The notes beneath the pieces are model-generated. The model made no database searches, had not been told where the DNA came from, and saw nothing but the letters and a program-made list of their open reading frames with translations. This document shows positions 43,724-52,817 of a stretch of 64,000 bases of DNA, piece by piece. Each line of letters begins with the position of its first letter. Positions within the stretch are counted from its first letter, which is position 1. Position numbers and translations under genes: made by a program. The stretch is from Haemaphysalis longicornis (Eukaryota > Arthropoda > Arachnida > Ixodida > Ixodidae), in NCBI GenBank assembly GCA_013339765.2, contig CM023457.1:51113745-51177744 (forward strand). Reading direction: 5' to 3'.

Positions 43724-44594
43724 TTAGCTTAGTCGTATAAAAAATTGGCTGGCGATTACGATACTCCCTAATGCGAAATTTGGGCGCAGCAGCAGTGCTC
43801 TGAGGCAGCCCTCACTCGCGGGTTTTCTCGACGGCAGCGTTGATGAGCCTCTGCGTCGGTGGCCCAAAGTGCGTCTCAGGAAGGGACAGAGAACTGCGTC
43901 TTAAGCGAACGCACATCATAGTCACGCGCACGCCCCCGGGCACAGCATACTGCCCCCTCCTCGCTCCCACCGCACACTTCGGAGAGTCCTGGCCCGCGCC
44001 GCCTTGGCGAACCGCCCTCCCCTCCCAATTTCGCGACACTCTCCTCCTTTGCTTTCTTTTATCGTTCGCTTTTGTTTCACTCGCCGCTCCTTCCATCGTT
44101 CACTCGGTTACGCCGACAACGCGGCTCAGCCCAGAGACGGCGCCAAAGGGCGGCGCTCTGAAACGACATTTTATTTCGCAGGGAACATCGATGTTTGCGC
44201 GACGTCATACAGCGCTTCGGAAATTAACTAGCGCAGCATCACGTGACCTGAAACAGTACAAATGAACAACTCTCATGTCGGAGCCGATATTTGCTTCTCA
44301 TCCTTTGAGCGACCCTTGAGAAACGTCGTCGTAATATTTTTATTTCTCTGTGGATTCGTGGTGAATTGTTTGCGAACTCGATCACTTCAGGCAGACGCAG
44401 TGTCCCAGGGTTAGAAATTCCATGAAGGATTGTCTAGTGGAATAAACGGCTTCTAGGAAAGTTTCCATGCCGCGTAGGCAAGATGTGTAAGGACGCCCCA
44501 CTAACTTCCTTCGTCACCTCGTGCGCGCTTATCTATCGACAGTCTCTAAGGCAAATGCGCACGAAAATTATATGCCAACATACTCAAACTATCT
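43724..44594. other. Spacer; GC-rich patch, no gene assigned
   Basis: It starts with a 27-bp word (ATTACGATACTCCCTAATG and flank) also present at 19437. A 141-codon + frame (43840-44265) overlaps a - frame of equal quality, so I do not call a gene. Confidence 0.4.
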
Positions 44595-44866
44595 AATAAG
44601 TTCCCCGAGAAATTATCAAACGCGTGTACCAAGTGCGGTGAAATGCCTACCCTATTCCGTGAATCCTGGGGTTGCCCTATTACGTGGCTCTCAGTAAACA
44701 ACGACGACTCGAATGAGCTTTGGGAGGCAGTTCTTGTCTCCTCCCTTTATTGTTTACCTGTGTTTCCCATTCCCCACTCCCTCACACCAACAGGCGTTCC
44801 GGTGTCCAGCCTTAGGTGAGACAAACTACGCCTGCTGGTGGCCTTTACTTTCTATTTTAACAATAA
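44595..44866 (+). mobile_element. Non-LTR retrotransposon 3' end
   Basis: The frame reads CTKCGEMPTLFRESWGCP, then NNDDSNELWEAVLVSS, matching the zinc-knuckle plus WEALL-type C-terminus of the other copies. It runs into a 3'UTR with ACAATAAATTC and ends in the ATTC microsatellite, which probably seeded from its tail. Confidence 0.75.
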
Positions 44867-44945
44867 ATTCATTCATTCATTCATTCATTCATTCATTCAT
44901 TCATTCATTCCATTCACTTCATTCATTAATTCATTCATCATTCAG
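44867..44945. repeat. (ATTC)n microsatellite
   Basis: About 18 mostly perfect 4-bp units at the 3' tail of the non-LTR copy. Confidence 0.95.
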
Positions 44946-45859
44946 CTATGCCCATCCGTGACCTAGGAAGCCTACATATGCGCCCCTCCGGGCACGGAGG
45001 TGCGCACACGTAAGCTTCTTACCCCGGCCGTGGCGTTCAGAAGGACCTATCCTTAGGGCCAGGAGTAGGCAGAGGGGAAACTGGGGCCCTGGAAAGAGTG
45101 AAGATTTTTTATTTTCAATAATTTTTTCGTCTCTCTCCCCTTACCCCTCCCCTCCCCTCTCTCCCTCACTTCCCGCTGTGATGCCTCGTATCAGCACAAA
45201 CTTCGGCCAAAGCGGCACGTAATGCTTGCGTCAGATGTGTAGGTCAGACTATCCGAAATGGCCTCAGCTTTTCGCTTTGTGATTGCGGCGTCAGCGCTTC
45301 ATCGTATACGTGCGGGTCGGATGAACGCGGAAGTACACCTTACGCCCTATGACCCTTACGTGCCTTGTAGATAAGCGCAACCATAGAGAAAGAAATACTC
45401 TATGGCGCAACCGGCAGCAATGAGTGCAGTACGACGTCTCTGGAAGAACAAGCGTCGCTGAAGTACCCAGGGGAAAAAAAGAAACTAAATGAAGACGCGA
45501 AGCCGCTGCCGTGGGATTTTTAGGCCGCCCACAGACAAATAATAGAGCAAAGAACAGTGGGAACGCCCAGTTTAGAGGACACTCAGGCGAAGTAACTGCA
45601 TGGGGTACGGGCGCATCAGTTTGAGTGACCTCCTCCGCCAGGTGCCGGGCGAGAAGCCTTGAAGGGAATTTTAACAGCGGAGCTGTTGTAGGTCGAGTAC
45701 GTCTGGTGTAGGTCGTGCGTGACGCAGGTGTAGGAACAGGTTCCCAGAACCACCGATAGATGGCGCAGTGGTCTCGCAGAGGCGGGTTCCTCTCCCTTCT
45801 CCTATGGGAGGGGGAAGAGAGGGACCCTCCCGCCGCTGACGTTTACCTGCCGATTTCTT

Positions 45860-45983
45860 TGCGCGAACCGCAGAACTTGAGCGGCGACGGCGCCACGTTC
45901 GAGGCGTTCGAGCCCACACAAGAGAGCTACAACTCGCTGTTTCAGCAGATTTCACACTCTGTGGAACTAGGCCTAATTCTTTA
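45860..45983 (+). other. Protein-like fragment, possible retroelement gag relic
   Basis: After ACCGCAG the frame reads NLSGDGATFEAFEPTQESY, then NSLFQQISHSVELGLIL and a stop. The phrase FEPTxESYxxLF resembles the start of Ty3-type gag proteins of ticks, but the match is short. It could also be an unrecognised exon. Confidence 0.2.
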
Positions 45984-46229
45984 AGTGAGCCCTTCTATGA
46001 TATAAACCAACCGCCCGTACACCAGCAGTTTAAGGTGACAGCCGTATCGGAGAGACATTCTCTGAAGTTCAGGACAGGAATGAATGTCCGCCGTCTTCCG
46101 GCGGCAGCCTGCCCTACAGTAGATGTACTTTAATGATGCATAGAAGTCAGCCGAGCAGCGAGCTTGGTTTGACACCTCGATGATATCTTGAAGAGAGTCG
46201 CTTTGTTACCTTCGGGCATGCTTGTCGCG

Positions 46230-46623
46230 GGGCCAGTTTATAGGTGGTATTCGTTGAAAAGTTTAGCTGTCAATTTCTTCGCTTGGCAACACTGGAAACG
46301 GCCACAGACATGGCCGCTGCGCCACGGACATGGCGCGGCTTGGGCCACTGCGCCCGCACGCCGAAAAAAAAAAACACCGGCGTTCGTCGTCTGCTCCGTT
46401 TCAACCCGATTCTCAACGGTGGTGTCAACAGAGAATTATTAATCGCACTCACATTGAACTCGAGGCAGTACTTTGCATTCGGTGAGGTAGAGTTTGTTAA
46501 CGTGCAACACAGTCATGTGCTTAGCACGGACAAGTACCGCCATCCCGCGGAGCCCGACGTAACCAGTGACGGCGCACTCACACGGTTGTCTGCATGCGCG
46601 CCTCGCCAGTGATTACAAGCAAT
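46230..46623 (+). repeat. Unclassified repeat, copy 2
   Basis: Inverted homologue of 27764-28147 at about 90% identity by eye, with the same abrupt borders (TATAGGTGG at the start, ACAAGCAAT at the end). A 122-codon frame spans much of it and is similar in the other copy, but it has no recognised domain. Confidence 0.8.
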
Positions 46624-47040
46624 TGGCTTCTGGAAACCAATTTCGAGGCCTATTCGAATTGTTTGCAGTGGCCTGTGGCGTTACCATCTGGAAACCCACG
46701 AACATTTGCCTTGCGCACAGAGTCGTGAATGGAAGGGGAAGACAATAGAGAGTTCTGGCTGACCTTTTCTGACGGTGCGCTCCGCTGCCGACGGCAGAAA
46801 CACTTTTAGCTAAGCGGTAACCGTGTCTCCCTCGGCGGGGAATCGTACGCGTCACTGCTCGTGCCCTATACGCGTGTAAACCACAACGTCATCCAAAGGA
46901 AATATAAGAATTGCTATGCTAGGCACTCACAAAAAAATGGCAGCCTCTCCACTCTGTGGGTGATGCGAGGGTGTGGAGTACGAGGACTCGAAATGACATC
47001 CAAGTTGCGCCCCGAGTGACATCCGATTTGCGCACCGACC
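46624..47040. other. Spacer, nothing recognised
   Basis: No exon, RNA gene or repeat pair seen. Confidence 0.45.
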
Positions 47041-47043
47041 GTC

Positions 47044-47115
47044 ATTCGATTTGAGCCGTGAGTTGCACCTTGATTATTCCCTAGATGAAACTGCAACTCA
47101 CGGCTCAAATCGAAT
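47044..47115. repeat. Perfect 24-bp inverted repeat
   Basis: The arms 47044-47067 (starting ATTCGATTTGAGCCGTG) and 47092-47115 are exact complements around a 24-bp loop. Confidence 0.9.
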
Positions 47116-47157
47116 TTCGCTTGATTTTCTCTCGATGGTGGTGCGCGCACGGATGGA

Positions 47158-47406
47158 CGTGGACGGACATTGGGAGGTCCTAAGGTACTCCGCACCGTTA
47201 CAGGCGAGGGAGTAAGCCGTTTGACCCTCGGGTACTAACTCACGGTCGTAGCCCAATGGGTAAGACGACTGACGCTAACTCTGTCTGGTCTATCAGGTAC
47301 AGGCTCGAATCCTGCCGGTGCCGGTGCCGGTGTGATTTTTTGCGATTCTAACTGCCATGAGCACAGACGTGGACGGACATTGTGTGGTCCTAAGGTGCTC
47401 CGCACC
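47158..47406 (+). repeat. tRNA-like unit between 40-bp direct repeats
   Basis: GACGTGGACGGACATTG and GGTCCTAAGGT-CTCCGCACC occur at 47158-47201 and again at 47367-47406. Between them, 47245-47325 has an A-box-like TAGCCCAATGGGTA and a B-box-like GGCTCGAATCCT followed by a (GGTGCC)n slip. This looks like a tRNA-derived SINE with a duplicated target or an internal duplication. Confidence 0.6.
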
Positions 47407-48007
47407 TAAAAAAAGGACGCACGACAAAGACAAGAGCGAAAGTTAGCCCCCTTAGCCGCGCAACCAGCCGATAGCGGCAACTGCAGCGCCCCTGCTGGGC
47501 CACGCGCCTGCTCCAGCCGCGGTCGCCGTGGCCTACAACGTTTTGATAGAGACTGCACGTGGGTGGCAACGTATGCACTCTAAGAAACACGAAAAGAGTA
47601 CTAGTGCATAAATGAAGATGTGCAAAAACGCGTTCTAGTTCATATAATATTCTATTGCATGCATGGCTTCGCGGTAGGGGAATACAACTGTGGGACTCTT
47701 GGGATTAAACTATTGGCGTTTGGATTCACTTTCATGCCACTTGGTGTATGTTTCCGCTTGGGATTAATTCACTGGCGTTTGGTTTCGATCGAGGTATGAA
47801 ACATGGAGCGGAATGGATATAATATAACTGGGCGGGGGGCTTATGGTGTGTGCATGATTAAACAGTATGATTCCAAGACGGACGGAGTCGTGCTCAGCGT
47901 GGTTCCAATTAAGGTTCTACATCGTTCCGCCACTCTGTTCAAACGCAAACGCTCTAGCGTTGTTGTTTGTCACTTCACTGTCACGTGCGTGTCTCTTCCA
48001 CTCTCTA
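47407..48007. other. Spacer, nothing recognised
   Basis: A short CTTGGGATTAA-type duplication occurs near 47698 and 47758, each followed by TGGCGTTTGG. No exon. Confidence 0.45.
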
Positions 48008-48242
48008 CCCGCCGCGGTTGCTCAGTGGCCAAGGCGTTACGCTGCTGGGCACGAGGGCGCGGGTTCGATTCCCGGCTGTGGCGGCCGCTTTTCTGGTGGA
48101 GGCGAAAAGCAAAAAAACGCACGTGTATACGAGATTTCGGCGCACGTTAGAGATCCCCAGGTAGTCAAAATTAATCCGGAGCGCTCCACTACGGCAAGCC
48201 TCATCGCCTGCGTTGCGTCAGCGTACTAAACCCAACAATCAA
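48008..48242 (+). repeat. Ruka-type tRNA-derived SINE, best full copy
   Basis: The head CCCGCCGCGGTTGCTCAGTG carries the A box, and the B box GGTTCGATTCC lies at 48062-48072. The body then has GGTGGAGGCGAAAAGC, GAGATTTCGGCGCACGTTAG, CCCCAGGTAGTCAAAATTAA, CCGGAGC and CCACTACGGC. This is the order known for tick Ruka SINEs, which are transcribed by RNA polymerase III and moved by LINE enzymes. Confidence 0.85.
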
Positions 48243-48450
48243 TCGATCTTCCACTCTCTGGGTACGATTGATCGTGGAATATCAGCTGGCGTTAAGGGAA
48301 GTTTGTATCTTTAGAAAGGCGGGAAACTCCGATCAAGGTTAAACGAATGTGCTGGGAATTTCAGTGACAGTATCACGATATTGCAAATTATGTGAGTGTG
48401 ACACTTTCATATGTGTAGTGTTGGGTTAGAGATAGGAGGCACAGGGGCGA

Positions 48451-48715
48451 TCATGAGTCCACTGTCTGCTCGTATACATCGGGTTGGAGTGGACTGGAAG
48501 AACGTTTAATTTTAGGACCATTTAGCAGGTTTTGGCGGCACTCCAGCGGTGTCTTGTGCCGTGATGCCTCAGCTCCCGACGGGGTGCCGCTGGGGTGGTA
48601 CCCCTGCATGGCTCGAATGGCCTCCGCTGCTTTGTGTGGCCTCTGCACCAGACCGATCTGGTCTTCGCAGTGGTCGCTGGCAAGCAGTGCCTCCTATTAC
48701 TCCGCTTGAGGTTAG
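48451..48715 (-). mobile_element. Non-LTR retrotransposon 3' end relic
   Basis: The reverse complement encodes EALLASDHCEDQIGLVQR, then HKAAEAIRAMQG, the same WEALL / DQ / LVxRA C-terminal signature as the other copies, and then an extended tail and a stop (VDS). Confidence 0.6.
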
Positions 48716-49770
48716 GTTAACGTCAACCTAGTAGGCTTTCGCGTCTTCTGGTCATCGTCTGCAGTAGCTCAAGTTATCACAAATGGTGACCATCTCACGA
48801 CAGGTGGCGACTAGCGTGCACGAAGAGAGGAATTTCAGGACTATCGGGAAGACATTCGACGTGTGCAACGGATTTGTTATCTAGTCCATGTCAGTACGAA
48901 CATCTCCGGGATGTCCCCGTGCGCAATCCCACTTTAGATAACTCCGGCGCATCATTCAGTCTTTCTTCCGCTGTCGTGGGCCCTTCCATCCAAGCAGCAG
49001 CCTATTCATAGCTCGAAAAGGTCGTGCCCACTTTCGTCCGACATTCGGTTCTTTCAAGTGATTGCAACGGGAAAAGATACAGAGTCCACAAAACGTAGTG
49101 GATAAGGGTCGAGTACTACGGTGGTATCAGCACACGAAACACCTCTCAAAGCAAGTGGGCCATCCAGATGAATTTCCTCGCGTATCGGCGCTTTGGCGCC
49201 TTTAATTTCCCGCCAAATCTTTCGGGTTCCGTATGCCCAAGAAACGCAGTCGTGGCGAAGTTGAATGAACGAACGGCCCGCCACTTTTCTAACACTGCTT
49301 CGTTTCGTTTCCTGCTATCACGCCGGCCTTTTCCTGAGGTGCTATCAGGAGCCACGCCTGCTCTCAGTGCCAGGCATTGTAGTCCAGGCGGTGTTCGCAG
49401 TATCATGATACGTGCGGCCGCGAGCGTCGCCGCATGGAAAGCGAGAACCTCGCGCCGCCGCCCCACGTGCTGGTGGCATCCCAATGAAAGGCGATAAAAC
49501 GCAATACAAAGGCAACCCAACCTGAGCGCCGCCGGCGGGGACGAACAGCAAGATGGCGAGGGGGGAGCATCCAGTGACGCCAAGCAAAGTGCGCGATAAA
49601 GGATAGGTGCGCTGCGTAATCTGATTTGCGCCGGAGCGAGCGGCGCGCCGTGGCTTGAGGCGGCGTCGACGCAACGAAGAGGTGGGAGGGGGGAAGAAGC
49701 CAGGCTAGCGCGCCTGATCCCACGGCAGAGGGTCCAGTGTCGGAGCCCTCGATCGGCCGTCGCGACCAGC
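48716..49770. other. CpG-rich region before the signal-peptide gene
   Basis: GC content rises from about 48.9 kb. Overlapping frames of 76-145 codons on both strands are typical of GC-rich promoter DNA, not of coding sequence. Probable promoter side of the gene at 50926, possibly bidirectional. Confidence 0.4.
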
Positions 49771-50008
49771 GCTCGTTCATTGGCCCCTCCGCCTTCCTCC
49801 TTCAGTCGGCGTGCTCGTAGGAGCCTAGTTCACCGGCTTCGCTGCCTACATTCATTGTCTGCGCCGCCACCAGCCGGCCTCCTGACTAGCGGGCCCTGGG
49901 GTTGTGTTCCAGTCGTGCCGCCGTGCTTCGAGACCGTGAGAACAAGACTTGGCTTTGCCAGGAAGTTAGCCGAAGGGGACACCAGCGTGTTGCGCGGTCA
50001 CACGGCCG
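49771..50008 (+). other. Possible non-coding first exon
   Basis: A CpG-rich stretch that ends in a good donor, GGCCG|GTACGTAA, at 50008/50009. A matching acceptor is possible at 50753 (TTTTCACGCAG), which would place the ATG at 50926 in exon 2. This exon model is an inference. Confidence 0.3.
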
Positions 50009-50925
50009 GTACGTAAACAAGTTCTTGTTCTTGCCTGGCGGTGCTCCGCTTCAGTGTATGCTATACCCGTTAGCACCAACCTCTTGGAAAAAAGAAACTG
50101 TTTATTAGTGTCGTTTTGCGAAAATTTATAGTTTGTACCACGGCTTCGCCACAGGTTAACGGGAGGACAGTTCTTCGCTCCCGTTTTTCACGCGAACGCG
50201 TTCGCGTTGGCAATGTCCGCGTTATCGAGGTTCTAACCGCCGTCTCTCTTTAAGGACTTGCTAGAAGATGGGGCGTTCATTTTGCGAATTGAAGCTTGGA
50301 AGAATTGGGTCCCATGCGGCCAAACTTTGATGCCTGTCTGGGCAACGCCCACCGGCCCAAGAGGAAGTGCTTAACGGATCCTCGGGCGTCTGCCTTTCTT
50401 CGGTCCTCCGGCGGAGCCGCTAGCTTGTTGACGTTGGGGCGCTCATCCTTAAACGCAGAAAAAAAAAAAAAAACTGCTCGGCAGGCAGCATGCTTTCCGT
50501 AAACGGAGCTGCTTAACGCATGGGGCGGGTTGCGCAGCAGGAAATTCGCAGTTCCAACGGCGTCGCCGCTGCCGTGTTGAAAGAAGAGGCTCATTGCCAG
50601 CCAAGGCGGCAACAGGGAACACGTGGTTTGGCCATGCGGAACGTGCATGTCGCGTATTAGTTATGGCCGGGTTATTCTTCGTCATCTTGATTGACGGCGG
50701 CGAGGAAAGGAAGGGGCGGCTGTTCCTCCGGTAACGGCTCCGTTTTCACGCAGGGTGAAGCAACGGCCCAGGACAAAAGGAGTGTGCGTCTCGCCCGCTG
50801 CCGCCGATCGCCTCTTCCTGTCGGGGCCGTTCACTGCTCTTCGCAAGGAGTGCCGCCCCGCGCGCGACTCCTGCTCCCCGTGCTGAACCGTTTCGAATTT
50901 CCCGCCCTCCACAATACCGTTCGAA

Positions 50926-51022
50926 ATGGGGCTGCTGGAATTCCGGCCCGCTCAACTGCTGGTCCTGCTGTGTTCAGCGACGCTTCTGGCGCAGGTGGTT
51001 TCGGCGGACACCAATTCATCCG
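50926..51022 (+). CDS. First coding exon of a secreted or membrane protein (signal peptide)
   Basis: ATG at 50926 opens a 32-codon frame that stops at a strong donor, CG|GTGAGC (51022/51023), in phase 1. Residues 1-9 are MGLLEFRPA, residues 10-25 (QLLVLLCSATLLAQVV) are the hydrophobic core, and SADTNSS follows with a good signal-peptidase site after Ala18 or Ser-Ala27. Asn30-Ser-Ser is an N-glycosylation sequon. A phase-1 intron right after the signal peptide is typical of extracellular modular proteins (Ig, EGF, FN3). It is too short for length-filtered ORF searches. The family is unknown, and no later exon was recognised before 64000. Confidence 0.6.
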
Positions 51023-52274
51023 GTGAGCGTTCTCTGTCGCCTGAAATTTGAGTGTATTTTAACCCGCAGGTTTTGTTTTTGTTAAAGGTGCCGGAAGTAA
51101 AAAAAAAAAAAAGGGCAGATATTCGGAAAGTTGTCTACTTGTGCGTAGCATTCTCGGGCCGCTTGTCTCCGCCAACCACGTGATTCGTGTAAATGCAGCG
51201 CGTCGCACGGTTAAATCTGTTTTCGTGATTTTTTTATTTGCTTTTCCGTCATTCTTTGCGTCGCTTTAAGATGGTTAAGTTCGTACGTTCACTTTTAAAG
51301 TTCACTTCCTATTTTCTTTTTGAATTTCTTGTTTTTAAAATTCTGCTGTACCAATTATCCCATTTACGCAATGTGTGAACTCCGCCCATGCGAATTCGGG
51401 GCGTTATACGGTCCCGGCTGCGGGGATGCTCGGCTGAGAATGCTATACGCATGAGTACAAGTTTGGTTCGTTGAAAAGACCGCGTTGATCCAAGGACAAT
51501 GATGCCAATTTTTACACTGAATTCCGCCAAGGAACATGACTACGACTGCACTGGTGTCTGTGTCCCCGTTTGATCGTGTCCCTTCAACGCTAACCTCCAG
51601 TTAAACCAGTAGAGCTCTTCGATTTAGTCCGCGACTCACCGCGGATAGTCCGCGAGTGGGAACACCGAATGGCGGTCTGCTTCGCGGGGAGTCCGCGGTG
51701 GTTCCGGTACTGCAAATCGAACAGCCCCAGTAGTGACCCTTTTTAGAATCCCCACCCAATATTCCGCCACCTCCAACGGCGTGCCGCGCGAAATTTGAGT
51801 TTCTAAACATCTTTTTTTTTTTCGCTTAAAAAAAACGTCCTTCGGGGTTTTGTAGTTGTGTGAGTTACCAAAAAAGTTGCCTAAATTTGTTTTGCCGTCA
51901 GCATCGCGAAGTCGACCGATCGCTAAGCGCGCTTTTTCGTCGCTTTTTTCTATCAGCCACGTGGCTGTCCCCCTTCGATTGTCTCGGATCGAACTAAACC
52001 GCGGAGATTCATCCCGAACCAGTTCTAAGGGTTCGTCCCACGAGATTCACACGAACTATGACGGATTATGGCTGGTCATTGCGGTTATTCGCATTACTCT
52101 GCGCTCCCGGCATAAATGCTACACGAAGACTAAGGTTGCTACAATTTTCAGTACTATGTTGACTTGCTTCACGTTCTGGGGTAATGCGCTATTTTAACCT
52201 TTTTTTTTTTCGCAAGGAATTTGTTCGCCTCTATAGTTAGGCTTTTTCCTGTCGTTCTCTTACCAAAACTTGTA
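51023..52274 (+). other. Probable intron 1 of the signal-peptide gene, left part
   Basis: It starts with the phase-1 donor and then becomes AT-richer, with A- and T-runs. No exon or transposon end recognised. Confidence 0.4.
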
Positions 52275-52817
52275 CAGCTGCCGTCAGAAGTAATTGGAGC
52301 ACGGGAACTGTGGCCGAACCGCATAGGAGCGCCGTGTAGCTGCATGCACCGGCGGCAAACGAAAGGACAACGCGCATGCGCGCCTGGCGACGGCGATAGC
52401 CCACCTATACATTTCAAAACACTTCTTTTAACCTGTATTCGAGAATCCTTCGCAGCACACTGGTCTCGCCGATGGCGCTGATAGCATACACACCTAAACA
52501 TATTTGAAGAAAAACAAATAACTGTCACTGCAGATCCCTGTGAGAGCGCCGCTTCTCCGGCAGCTCGCGTGCGCTGAACTGTCAGACGTTGTCAGATGTC
52601 TCTGCTATCAGCGCTATCGCAAAGACCAGTATGCTGCTCAGAATGCTCGAAGCCAGGTTAATAGTGGTTTGAGATTAATGAATGGGCTATCGCCGTCGGC
52701 AGGCGCGCATGCGTGTTCTCGTCCTTTCGTCTGCCGCCGGTGCATGCAGCTACACGGCGCTCCTATGCGGTTCGGCCACAGCTCCCGTGCTCCAATTACT
52801 TTTGACGGCACCTGCAG
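52275..52817. mobile_element. Foldback element B, 543 bp
   Basis: Terminal inverted repeats of about 150 bp run from CAGCTGCCGTCAGAAGTAAT on the left to its counterpart (CTGCAGGTGCCGTCAAAAGT, inverted) on the right. They are roughly 95% alike and contain CGAACCGCATAGGAGCGCCG. It is the uninterrupted relative of element A at 35084-35769. No coding capacity. Confidence 0.85.

Noticed and set aside
43840..44265. 141-codon frame in a GC-rich patch
   Set aside because: The antisense frame is equally long, there are no domain signals, and a non-LTR relic and microsatellites flank it.
49054..49583. Divergent minus-strand gene at the CpG-rich region
   Set aside because: The frames have no donor or acceptor support and no known domain. 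A bidirectional promoter remains possible but unsupported.
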